DNA of 64,000 nt from Pseudomonadota bacterium (GTDB taxonomy: Bacteria; Desulfobacterota; Binatia; Binatales; Binataceae). The stretch covers positions 1 through 64,000 of the forward strand of contig JAJPKP010000011.1 in the NCBI GenBank assembly GCA_021323675.1, given 5' to 3'. Positions 16,686-24,711 of the stretch are shown one piece after another. A program made the position numbers and the translations under genes. The notes under the pieces were generated by a model. That model did no database searches, was not told the DNA's origin, and saw only the letters and a program-made list of their open reading frames with translations. Positions within the stretch are counted from its first letter, which is position 1. Each line of letters begins with the position of its first letter.

Positions 16686-17537
16686 CTAAATGACAAGCGA
16701 AGCTGCCGGCGGAACCGTGAGGGCATAGCGGCCCGCGCGTCGAGTCAGCCGGACCTTTGCGCCGAAGGCGGCGGACAGCGTTTTCGCATCCAGCACACGC
16801 CGCAGCGGCCCCGATGCCATCACCTGCCCCTGCTTCAGAACTATTACATGCGAAAAGGCCGGCATTATTTCCTCCACGTGGTGCGTGACCAGGACCATTG
16901 CAGGTGCATTCCTCGATGCGGCGAGGCGCTGAAGAAACTGCAGGAAATGCTCGCGGGCGACCGGGTCGAGCCCCGCACACGGTTCATCAAGTATCAGCAG
17001 CCGCGGATCCGCCATCAATGCGCGGCCGATCAGGACTCGTTGCCGCTCTCCTTGCGAGAGATGCACCCACGGACGATCGGCGAGGGCTGAAGCTTCGATG
17101 CGCCGAAGGATCGAGACGGCACGCGCGCGATCGCGACCGCTCACTTCTCCCCAGTAGCCGATCATCGCGAACTTTCCGCTGATCACCGCGGATAGCGCGC
17201 TCTCGCCCTCCGGCATCATCTGATGAACGCTCGAGCTGACCAGTCCGACTTTTTTTCTCAGCTCGCGCCAGTCCGTGCGGCCGTAGGTTTCGCCCAGGAC
17301 CTGAATCGTGCCGGCGGTTGGAGGCAGGTATCCAGTCAGCGCGCGCAACATCGAGGTCTTGCCGGATCCGTTTGCGCCCAGGATGACCCAATGCTGTCCA
17401 CGTTCGACCCGCCAGTCGATGCCGCGCAGAATCGCGATCTCGCGTTCGACGACCAGACCGGAAACTTCGATGACCGGAGGATTCGATACGATCGTGCGGG
17501 GCTCACGACGTGGAGCCAGGGACGGTGGTCTTCCCAC
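16686..17537 (-). CDS. ABC transporter ATP-binding protein
   Basis: A 283-residue single ABC ATPase: Walker A GANGSGKTS near residue 54, Q-loop GLVSSSVHQ, signature LSQGERQR, Walker B LLILDEPCAGLD and H-loop VLVTHHVEEI. It resembles the YlmA/ModF-like group of cytosolic ABC ATPases that lack an obvious permease partner. No membrane subunit lies next to it. It starts 6 bases after the murF stop on the same strand, so the two are probably co-transcribed. An intracellular regulatory or transport role is possible; the substrate is not deducible. Confidence 0.85.
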   Translation of the reverse strand: MGRPPSLAPRREPRTIVSNPPVIEVSGLVVEREIAILRGIDWRVERGQHWVILGANGSGKTSMLRALTGYLPPTAGTIQVLGETYGRTDWRELRKKVGLVSSSVHQMMPEGESALSAVISGKFAMIGYWGEVSGRDRARAVSILRRIEASALADRPWVHLSQGERQRVLIGRALMADPRLLILDEPCAGLDPVAREHFLQFLQRLAASRNAPAMVLVTHHVEEIMPAFSHVIVLKQGQVMASGPLRRVLDAKTLSAAFGAKVRLTRRAGRYALTVPPAASLVI

Positions 17538-17543
17538 GACGTT

Positions 17544-18992
17544 CTACCGCAAACTCGCCACTACCCGATCCATCGCCATTCCAAGCGATCCCTTGACCAG
17601 GATAACGTCGCCGCGGTGCAGCTTCCCGGCGATGAGCCTGGCGGCATCATCGCTGTCTCGCGCCATCATGCATTCGACTTCGTCCGTTGCCCGGCGGTCT
17701 CGGGCACGCATTAGAGCGGAAGCCATTTCCGGTCCGGTCGCGACGAGCAGGGCAGGGCGGCATGCGAGCGCCGCGACGATTGTTTCATCGTGCGAACTCG
17801 CCGACAGGCTGCCGAGTTCGAGCATGTCGCCGAGCACCATGACCAGCCGCGCTTTTGCGTTGGCTGCCACCTCGGATGCGGTCGCGATCGCCACGCGCAT
17901 CGACGGAGGCTGCGCGTTGTAACTGTCGTCGATCACTATCATGCCGTTGATGGATTCCACGGCCAGGCGTCGCGCCACCGGGCGCGCTGAGGCGAACGCC
18001 TCGCCCACGGCGCGAAGCTGCTCGCCGGAGAGCGGCTGTGGGCTCATCGCGATCACACCGGCCAGCGCCGCCGCGCAATTCAGCGCCATCGCTCCGCCAA
18101 GCAGGCCAATCTCAGTAATCAGCAAGGGGCTCTCCTCGGCCTTTACAAGCAACGGGTTCAACTTGATCGCGATGCGCGAACGGCCGGTCTCCAGGATCGT
18201 GCGGCTTACCAGGCGCACATCGGCCTCGGGCGAGGTTCCGAACGTCACAACTGGAAGATGCGCCGGCACTCTGGATTTGACCAGCGGTTGCTCGGTGCAA
18301 ACGACCGCAAACCTGCGCGCGGTTGAGAACATCTGCGCCTCTTCATCGGCGATTTCCTCGAGCGAACCCAGGCCTTCGCTGTGTTCAATATCCACGTTAA
18401 GGACCATTGCGGCGTCGGGCTCGACAATTCGGGCAAGATGCGCAATCTCGCCGCGCATATTGGTCCCACATTCGAGAACCAGCGCGCGATGCTCGTTCGT
18501 CAGGGTGAAGATGGTCATCGGAACCCCGATGCGATTGTTGAGATTTCCCGGGGTTGCCAGAGTTGCTCCAAACAGCGCGCGCGAAGCGGCGGCCGCCAGT
18601 TCCTTGGTCGTGGTTTTGCCGGCCGCGCCTCCGATTGCGATGGTCGGAAGGCACCGGGACGCGCGCGTGCGGCGGAGATGATGGCGCGCGAGATTCCCCA
18701 GGGCAATTAGGGTATCGTCCACTTCGATGCATGGGAGGCTTGCGACTGCGCGGCTCCTGCCGACTACAGCCGCTGCGGCGCCCCGCTCAGCCGCCTGCGC
18801 CAGATGGTCATGGCCGTCAGTCGTCGCGCCTTTGAGGGCGACGAAAACCATTCCGCGCTGAAGCGAGCGGGTATCGGTGCAAATCCCCTCCGCCTGAGCG
18901 GTTTCATCGGCACCGAACCCTTTTCCACCAGTAACCGACGCTATCTCGGCGACCGTGAACGGGCATCGGTTCGATGGAATCGGAGTAGCCAT
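17544..18992 (-). CDS. murF: UDP-N-acetylmuramoyl-tripeptide--D-alanyl-D-alanine ligase
   Basis: A 482-residue Mur ligase that adds D-Ala-D-Ala to UDP-MurNAc-tripeptide, the last cytoplasmic step of peptidoglycan precursor synthesis. Visible features: N-terminal ICTDTRSLQRGMVFVALKG, ATP loop AIGGAAGKTTTKELAAA, LNNRIGVPMTIF, the EH dipeptide in NVDIEHSEGLG, and VIDDSYNAQPPSM in the C-terminal domain. The usual loop is G(T/S)xGKT(T/S); here it is GGAAGKTTT. The ATG at 18992 begins the family N-terminus. It is separated from any murE/mraY/division cluster, which is unusual, and is followed by an ABC ATPase. Confidence 0.92.
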   Translation of the reverse strand: MATPIPSNRCPFTVAEIASVTGGKGFGADETAQAEGICTDTRSLQRGMVFVALKGATTDGHDHLAQAAERGAAAAVVGRSRAVASLPCIEVDDTLIALGNLARHHLRRTRASRCLPTIAIGGAAGKTTTKELAAAASRALFGATLATPGNLNNRIGVPMTIFTLTNEHRALVLECGTNMRGEIAHLARIVEPDAAMVLNVDIEHSEGLGSLEEIADEEAQMFSTARRFAVVCTEQPLVKSRVPAHLPVVTFGTSPEADVRLVSRTILETGRSRIAIKLNPLLVKAEESPLLITEIGLLGGAMALNCAAALAGVIAMSPQPLSGEQLRAVGEAFASARPVARRLAVESINGMIVIDDSYNAQPPSMRVAIATASEVAANAKARLVMVLGDMLELGSLSASSHDETIVAALACRPALLVATGPEMASALMRARDRRATDEVECMMARDSDDAARLIAGKLHRGDVILVKGSLGMAMDRVVASLR

Positions 18993-19118
18993 GACCGCAT
19001 CATATTGCCGTAATCGGAGCGGTGCACCTACAGGCGCGGAGCTTTTGACAGGCAGCCGCAACGGCGCAAGACTCCATCCGTCCACCAAAAGCCTACAAAC
19101 CGAGGAGGCGGGAACTGG

Positions 19119-19613
19119 ATGGCTTCAACGGCGGGTCCCCTGGTCGGCGTAATAATGGGCAGCAAGAGCGACTGGGAGTTCATGTCGCAGGCGGCTGAGG
19201 TGATGGCGGAACTTGATGTGTCACATGAGGTCAGGATTCTTTCCGCGCATCGTACGCCCGACCTGACGCTCGAATACTCGGCGCGCGCCGCCGAGCGCGG
19301 TTTGAAGGTAATCATCGCGGGAGCCGGAGGCGCGGCGCATCTGGCAGGCGTGGTCGCCGCCAAGACGATCCTTCCCGTAATCGGCGTGCCGATGCCGACG
19401 ACGTCGCTCAACGGGATGGATTCGCTTCTCTCTATCGTTCAGATGCCCAAGGGTGTCCCCGTGGCGACCATGGCGATTGGCAAGCCCGGAGCCGCCAACG
19501 CGGGACTGTATGCCGCTCAGATAATAGCCTTGGGCGATCCCGACCTTGCGCGGCGGCTGAAAGCATGGCGAGAGGCGCGAGCCCAGGAGCTGCTTCAGCA
19601 GAAGCTGCCGTAG
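19119..19613 (+). CDS. purE: N5-carboxyaminoimidazole ribonucleotide mutase
   Basis: A 164-residue class I PurE, which converts N5-CAIR to CAIR in purine synthesis. Motifs: GVIMGSKSDWEFM at the N-terminus, SAHRTPDL with the catalytic His, and AGAGGAAHLAGVVAAKT. The length is normal. GAGGAGG lies upstream of the ATG at 19119. A purK gene, its usual partner, is not in the window; the next gene, 23 bases on, encodes a PLP enzyme instead. murF is divergent upstream with a short intergenic region. Confidence 0.96.
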   Translation: MASTAGPLVGVIMGSKSDWEFMSQAAEVMAELDVSHEVRILSAHRTPDLTLEYSARAAERGLKVIIAGAGGAAHLAGVVAAKTILPVIGVPMPTTSLNGMDSLLSIVQMPKGVPVATMAIGKPGAANAGLYAAQIIALGDPDLARRLKAWREARAQELLQQKLP

Positions 19614-19636
19614 TTTCCGGGCCTCATTGAGCGGCG

Positions 19637-20698
19637 ATGCGCAAATCGGAGATCGACACACCGGCGCTGATCCTCGACCTCGACCTGGTCGAGGAGAACA
19701 TCGCCACGATGGCGGAATATTTCCGCGCGCGTCCGCAGAAGCTGCGGCCACATTTCAAAACGCCCAAGACCGCTGAAATTGCGCGGCGGCAGCTTGCGGC
19801 CGGCGCAATCGGCATCACCGCCGCCAAGCTCGGGGAAGCCGAAGTTCTTGCCCGCGCCGGACTCGGTCCGATTCTGATCGCCAACCAGGTCGCCGGGGAA
19901 ACGAAGATCGATCGTCTCTTCGCAGTCGCGGCGCGCGTGGAGACGATCGCCACGGTTGAGAGCGAATTCAACGTTCGTGAACTCGAAGCGGGCGGCGCGC
20001 GCGCCGGCCGCTCGCTCGATGTAATCATAGAAGTCGACACCGGGATGCATCGATGCGGCGCCGAAACGCCGGACGAAACCGTGGCCCTGGCGCGACGGAT
20101 CTCGCGCGGTCCGCTTCGCTACCGCGGCGTCATGGGATACGAAGGGCACGCCGTATTGCTGCCCGATCCACTCAAACGCGAGGCAACTGCGCGCGAGGCG
20201 CTCTCTATTCTCAGTCGGCACGTGAACGCGCTACGGGAGGCCGGCTTGGCGCCTGAGATCGTCAGCGCCGGCGGCACCGGCACCTACGACATCGCCGGTT
20301 CGTGGCCCGATGTAACTGAAGTTCAGGCCGGCTCATACGTCTTTATGGATGGAGCGTATCGCGTCGTGCGCCCCGACCTTGGCAAGCCGGCTTTGACCCT
20401 GCTGACCACCGTCATTTCTCGCCGCGGCGATCGCGCTATTATTGATGCGGGGATGAAATCGTTGACCAATGAATTTGGTCCGCCGCAAGGGAAGGACTTG
20501 CCGGTCAAGGTGACACGCCTTTCGGAAGAGCATGGCCATCTTGCGGCCGGCAGCCTCGAAATTGCTCCGGGAAGCAAAATCGAAATCGTGCCCAGCCACG
20601 GCGACACCACGATCAATCTTCACAGCGAATATTACGTAGTGCGGGGCGATGACGTCGTAGCCATTTGGCCAATCGAAGGTGCTCGCGCTTACCGATGA
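19637..20698 (+). CDS. DSD1/D-threonine-aldolase-type PLP enzyme (alanine racemase fold)
   Basis: A 353-residue fold-type III PLP enzyme related to D-threonine aldolase and D-serine dehydratase. It has DTPALILDLDLVEENI at the N-terminus, the PLP lysine in RPHFKTPKT, IIEVDTGMHRCG, and GGTGTYD near residue 215 for phosphate binding. The C-terminal metal-site region reads PSHGDTTINLH, with His and Asp where many members have His-x-Cys, so the metal site may differ. The likely activity is D-amino-acid cleavage or dehydration. Its stop overlaps the next gene's start as ATGA. Confidence 0.85.
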   Translation: MRKSEIDTPALILDLDLVEENIATMAEYFRARPQKLRPHFKTPKTAEIARRQLAAGAIGITAAKLGEAEVLARAGLGPILIANQVAGETKIDRLFAVAARVETIATVESEFNVRELEAGGARAGRSLDVIIEVDTGMHRCGAETPDETVALARRISRGPLRYRGVMGYEGHAVLLPDPLKREATAREALSILSRHVNALREAGLAPEIVSAGGTGTYDIAGSWPDVTEVQAGSYVFMDGAYRVVRPDLGKPALTLLTTVISRRGDRAIIDAGMKSLTNEFGPPQGKDLPVKVTRLSEEHGHLAAGSLEIAPGSKIEIVPSHGDTTINLHSEYYVVRGDDVVAIWPIEGARAYR

Positions 20699-21342
20699 CG
20701 GTGTGGAATCGAAGATTGATTGCGTGTGCGGCGTTGGGCGCGGTCGCGATCTTCTCAGCGCGACCGGCGACTGCCACCGACATCAAGACCCTGGGCAGGC
20801 TGAAGATTCCACCTGACGCGTCGATTTTGCCGGTTTGCACCGACCCGGTCGTTCAAGGCGTTCTTAACGACGACCTCCGCGCTCATGCACGATCGGGGAC
20901 ACCTGTGGTCCTGACGGTGACTGTCAATTCCCGAGTACTTGCTCCGGGCGTATCGATTCAAGACCTTTCGCCGGGCGATCCCTCGGTGGTCGAAATGCTC
21001 AGGGGATTAGGGGCCGAACCCCCGCCCCTCGCCGACACCGGTGACAAACCTCTTGAAGACCCGTACACGGTCCAGGCTCGGCGCCAGGCGCTGATGCATC
21101 AGGACGTGGTGACCCAGGAATTCAACAACTATGTAGTCCAGCGCAACGAGATGACGCACGGTCCGTCGCCATACGACAATATCCCGCCCGATCAGACGTA
21201 CCAGACCGCGATCGTTGCGCGCGCTTCGGTGTCTGATTCGGCAAGCGAACTGAAGGTGGTGGCGCTTGTCGATCCGGGCGGCGATGTCCGTGCGGCGAAA
21301 AAGCTGGTGGCCGAGACGATCGCCGACGCGATCCTGCACTGA
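20695..21342 (+). CDS. Secreted protein of unknown function
   Basis: A 215-residue protein with a signal peptide (RLIACAALGAVAIFSARPATA, about residues 6-26) and a mature part with no family I recognise. It contains ILPVCTDPVVQGVLNDDLRAHARSG, VLTVTVNSRVLAPGVS and a Pro-rich middle. The start ATG at 20695 overlaps the upstream stop by four bases (ATGA), so translation is probably coupled to the DSD1-like enzyme. The C-terminal half (TAIVARASVSDSASELKVVALV...AKKLVAETIADAI) looks like an alpha/beta domain. It probably acts in the periplasm or envelope. Confidence 0.65.
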   Translation: MTVWNRRLIACAALGAVAIFSARPATATDIKTLGRLKIPPDASILPVCTDPVVQGVLNDDLRAHARSGTPVVLTVTVNSRVLAPGVSIQDLSPGDPSVVEMLRGLGAEPPPLADTGDKPLEDPYTVQARRQALMHQDVVTQEFNNYVVQRNEMTHGPSPYDNIPPDQTYQTAIVARASVSDSASELKVVALVDPGGDVRAAKKLVAETIADAILH

Positions 21343-21378
21343 CGCATCCGTTCGCTCTCGACCGCGCGTGCGTTCGGC

Positions 21379-22203
21379 TCAGTTCTGTTTGCTGATAACC
21401 ACCTCGAGATATTCGCCGGGAATCACCAGCGTTCCGTCTCCGGCGACATTGAGTTTTTCCAACAAGGCATCGATGTCCGCCTCAAGCGCCTTGCCAGCTT
21501 CGGCATCGAGCGCTGCGAAGGCCTTTACAATCGGCCCATAGTAGCTGCGGAAGGTTTCCAGCCAATGCCGGTTCGACTTGTATCGGAAGACAAAATTTCG
21601 GCTTTCCGCAGCGATCGTCGCATTTGAATTGAATAGGGTTTTCAGATGCGCCGAGTCGCCCCAGAGGGCCGGCGACTTCGTCCCCGGCGCGGATGGAACA
21701 TATTTGCCGATGATTTTGAAAAGCTGGCCGATGAAACCGTTTGGCGTCCAGTTCGCCATTCCTATTTTTCCGCCCGGCCGGCATACGCGCATCAGTTCGC
21801 TGGCTGCTTGCTCCTGATTCGGCGTGAACATCACGCCGAAGGTTGAAAGGACCACGTCGAAGGATCCGTCCGGGAAGGGAAGGGCCTCCGCGTCCGCCTC
21901 CTGGAACTTCACCGTCAGACGGTCGGACGCGGCGCGTTCGCGCGCCCGGTTCAGCAGCGCGCCGACATAGTCCGTTGAAACCACGTCCGCGAAGCGGCGA
22001 GCCGCCGCGAGCGTGGCATTGCCGTTGCCCGCGGCGACATCCAGAACGCGCTGGTTGCTGCGCAGGTCGACGGCCTCGCATAACGATTCACCGACGATCT
22101 GCAGGGTGGTGCCAATGATCGCATAGTCGCCGGAACTCCATGCAGCCTGCTGTCGGCTCTTGATGGTCGCGAGATCGATGGGAGCGGTCGTTCGATCGTT
22201 CAT
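21379..22203 (-). CDS. SAM-dependent methyltransferase (UbiE/Methyltransf_11-like)
   Basis: A 274-residue class I methyltransferase. Motif I is VLDVAAGNGNATLAAA, followed by VVSTDY, QEADAEALPFPDGSFDVVLSTFGVMF and LMRVCRPGGKIGMANW, a standard UbiE/Methyltransf_11 core in the first 150 residues. The C-terminal part is helical. The ATG at 22203 has AGAAGGA upstream and is preferred to one 13 codons earlier. It lies divergent from the AraC regulator, which may control it. The substrate is unknown; relatives act on small molecules such as quinones, arsenic or polyketides. Confidence 0.83.
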   Translation of the reverse strand: MNDRTTAPIDLATIKSRQQAAWSSGDYAIIGTTLQIVGESLCEAVDLRSNQRVLDVAAGNGNATLAAARRFADVVSTDYVGALLNRARERAASDRLTVKFQEADAEALPFPDGSFDVVLSTFGVMFTPNQEQAASELMRVCRPGGKIGMANWTPNGFIGQLFKIIGKYVPSAPGTKSPALWGDSAHLKTLFNSNATIAAESRNFVFRYKSNRHWLETFRSYYGPIVKAFAALDAEAGKALEADIDALLEKLNVAGDGTLVIPGEYLEVVISKQN

Positions 22204-22478
22204 CGCCGTAATCCTTCTGTGCTTAGGACTGCTATTGCGCAAACTCGCGGGCCGGGCGCCAAGCCCGGTCGTCGCACTCAGGTGAGCATGTTCGGAAGGA
22301 AGTGCATGCTCTAATTTTCTCGGATGTCCGCAAAATTTGCCGCGCGACAGACCATATCGTAGGCTTTGCCAGGATGAGCGGGGAATGACCGAGCGTCCGC
22401 ACTTCTTGATAAAGCGTCGGAATTCTCCGCGGCGCTATGAGGAAGCCCGCCACACGCTGGAAACCAAAGGAGAGCCCG

Positions 22479-23519
22479 GTGACGGTTGACCCGCTCTCCG
22501 ACGTCCTCAAAACAGTACGCCTGACCGGCGCCACGTTCTTTGATGTTGCGGCCAGGGAGCCGTGGGTAGCTGAGCAACCGGCGCGCGAGCTAATCCTGCG
22601 GCGGATTCGGCCCGATGCTCACCATTTGATCGCATATCATCTGATTGTCGAGGGTCGCTGTTTTGCCAGCATTGTCGGCGAAAAGCCCGTCGTGGCTGAG
22701 GCAGGCGAGGTCATCGTTTTCACGAAAGGCGATCCGCATGTGATGTCGAGCGCTCCCGGAATGCGAGCCGGGCCTTCCGCATCCGCACCGCTCGACGCCA
22801 TCGAACGGAGCCGGCTACCGTTTTTCATCAACCTCGGCGCAGACGGCCCGATCGCGGCCAGACTGGTATGCGGCTTTCTCGCCTGCGACGCGCGACCGTT
22901 CAATCCGCTGCTCGATAACCTTCCGCGGGTTATCAAGGCCGGCAACCCAGAGGAGGGTGATAAAGGCTGGCTCGGTCAGTTAGCGCATCTGGCGATGATT
23001 GAGTCGGCGGATAAGCGCGCCGGCGGTGAAAGTGTGCTGGCGAGGCTGAGCGAGTTGATGTTCATCGAAGTCGTTCGCCGCCATCTGGAGAACTTGCCGC
23101 CGGATCAAGTGGGCTGGCTTGCGGGGCTGCGCGACCAGTTCGTGGGCAAGGCGTTATCACTCATTCATGCGAGCCCGGCGCACGACTGGACGATCGAAGA
23201 ACTCGCGAAAAAGGTTGGATTGTCGCGTTCAGTGCTATCTGACCGTTTCGCCTGTTTCGTCGAGATGCCGCCGATGCATTACCTGGCAAAGTGGAGGATG
23301 CAGGTCGCGGCGGGGCTTCTTGCCTCGGGCAATCAAAATATTGCGGCGATTGCCGCTGAAACCGGCTACGGATCTGAAGCGGCCTTCAGCCGCGCCTTCA
23401 AGAAGATAGTAGGGATGCCGCCATCGGAGTGGCGCCGGCGCATCGCGTTGGGTCAACCAATGCGACGAAACGATTGTTCGTCAACTTCGAACGTTCGGAC
23501 CCGCGATGCGAGACATTAG
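22479..23519 (+). CDS. AraC-family regulator with cupin_6 sensor domain
   Basis: A 346-residue regulator. The N-terminal cupin_6 domain (TGATFFDVAAREPWVAEQPARELI through VVAEAGEVIVFTKGDPHVM) is followed by a C-terminal AraC double helix-turn-helix: WTIEELAKKVGLSRSVLSDRF, then MHYLAKWRMQVAAGLL and IAAIAAETGYGSEAAFSRAFKKIVGMPPSEWR. The GTG at 22479 has AAGGAGA 5 bases upstream and fits the family N-terminus. It is divergent from the methyltransferase across about 275 bases in which I see no clear promoter. Cupin_6 regulators usually respond to small aromatic or oxidised compounds. Confidence 0.88.
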   Translation: MTVDPLSDVLKTVRLTGATFFDVAAREPWVAEQPARELILRRIRPDAHHLIAYHLIVEGRCFASIVGEKPVVAEAGEVIVFTKGDPHVMSSAPGMRAGPSASAPLDAIERSRLPFFINLGADGPIAARLVCGFLACDARPFNPLLDNLPRVIKAGNPEEGDKGWLGQLAHLAMIESADKRAGGESVLARLSELMFIEVVRRHLENLPPDQVGWLAGLRDQFVGKALSLIHASPAHDWTIEELAKKVGLSRSVLSDRFACFVEMPPMHYLAKWRMQVAAGLLASGNQNIAAIAAETGYGSEAAFSRAFKKIVGMPPSEWRRRIALGQPMRRNDCSSTSNVRTRDARH

Positions 23520-23533
23520 TTCCTTTGCAGGCG

Positions 23534-24181
23534 CTAATTCTGGGAGTCGTCGGATGGAGGCTGGACGGGCGCCAGCGGCGATGGGCCGTCGGTTGGTCCC
23601 GCCGGGGCGACGCTGCTTTGGAACGGCAGAGCAGCGGGACTTTCGGTCGCCTGGGGAACCGAAGTCGGAGGCGGCGGCGCAGTTTGAGGCGTGGGGGAAG
23701 CGCCCGAAAGATGCAGCAATTGGCGGATTGATTCGTACCGTTTCACCGCCAAAACGACAACTGCCGCCGCGGCCAGGATGACCACGACCAGCGCAAGGTA
23801 GCGGCCGCGCGCCGGCCTGCGCTCGTTGCTGATCATCGGGATCGGTTCAGCCGTTTTCGCGACGTTGATTTCCAGCTTTTGGACCTCGCGAATGAATCGC
23901 GATGCGACTTCCTCGGGGTCAAGGCCGATAAAAGCCGCGTATTTCCGGACGAATGGGAGCAGATAGAGCTGATCCGAGATCATTCCGTAGTCGTCGGTTT
24001 CGATCGCTCTGACGTAGTGAGCCGGGATATGGGCGCCGGCGGCCACCTGTTCGGCAGTGTATCCGCCGTTCTTTCTCGCCTCGGTCAGAGACTTGCCGAG
24101 ACTGACTTCCGCTTGCGCGCTCGTGCCGCCACCCATGGCGGAGCTCTCGGTCTTCGTATCAGCCACCGCTATCTTCCCCAC
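23534..24181 (-). CDS. RodZ-like HTH membrane protein
   Basis: A 215-residue protein with an N-terminal HTH_25-type helix-turn-helix (SLTEARKNGGYTAEQVAAGAHIPAHYVRAIETDDY), a LPFVRKYAAFIGLDPEEV helix, one membrane span (YLALVVVILAAAAVVVLAV, about residues 128-146) and a Pro/Ser/Thr-rich tail. This is the RodZ arrangement: a cytoplasmic HTH that binds MreB in rod-shaped cells, plus an outer tail, but the beta-rich periplasmic domain is missing, so it is shorter. It ends 14 bases from the convergent AraC gene. It follows the TPR lipoprotein and arnT on the same strand. Confidence 0.72.
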   Translation of the reverse strand: MGKIAVADTKTESSAMGGGTSAQAEVSLGKSLTEARKNGGYTAEQVAAGAHIPAHYVRAIETDDYGMISDQLYLLPFVRKYAAFIGLDPEEVASRFIREVQKLEINVAKTAEPIPMISNERRPARGRYLALVVVILAAAAVVVLAVKRYESIRQLLHLSGASPTPQTAPPPPTSVPQATESPAALPFQSSVAPAGPTDGPSPLAPVQPPSDDSQN

Positions 24182-24206
24182 TTTCCACGATCGACTGGCC
24201 GCCGTT

Positions 24207-24698
24207 TCAATTGGCTGAACGGCTGCGCTTTGTGCTTTGACTAAGCCCGCCCGATTCGATTTTGCGCAGATTTTGCCGCGCGTCTTTTACATAGCTGGGT
24301 TCAGGTTGTCCCGCGTAACCTGCTCCAAGGCTTCCGTATTTGATCGCGTTTTCCCAGTCATGCTGCTGAAATGACAGCATTCCAAGGTAGTCGTAGGCGG
24401 GAGCGTAGGTGGGGAAATAGTCGATCGCGCGATGGAAGTCTTCACTCGCCGAAATCATTTCGCCGTTTTGATACGACCTTGCGCCGCGCTGCGTGAAAAT
24501 CTGAGCGGCCAGGTTCTTGAGGGTCAGGTTGTCAGGATCATGAGCAAGGGCGGCCTGGATGTCGTAGGCGGCGTCGTCCAGCCGGCCCTCCGCGAGAGCG
24601 TGTTGGGCGGAATCCTGGTCCATCGGAGCGCACGCGTGGATTGCGACTGCGAGGACAGCCAGGACCATCGAATTCCGTATGATATCGACGCAACGCAT
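24207..24698 (-). CDS. TPR-repeat lipoprotein
   Basis: A 163-residue exported protein with a lipobox (VLAVAIHACAP, Cys near residue 23) and about three tetratricopeptide-like repeats, including DSAQHALAEGRLDDAAYDIQAAL, EMISASEDFHRAIDYFPTYAPAYDYLGML and HDWENAIKYGSLGAGY. TPR lipoproteins usually act as assembly or scaffold factors at the outer membrane. It sits 13 bases downstream of arnT and 25 bases upstream of the RodZ-like gene, all on the minus strand, so one transcript is likely. Confidence 0.78.
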   Translation of the reverse strand: MRCVDIIRNSMVLAVLAVAIHACAPMDQDSAQHALAEGRLDDAAYDIQAALAHDPDNLTLKNLAAQIFTQRGARSYQNGEMISASEDFHRAIDYFPTYAPAYDYLGMLSFQQHDWENAIKYGSLGAGYAGQPEPSYVKDARQNLRKIESGGLSQSTKRSRSAN

Positions 24699-24711
24699 CC
24701 GTATTCTCTAA

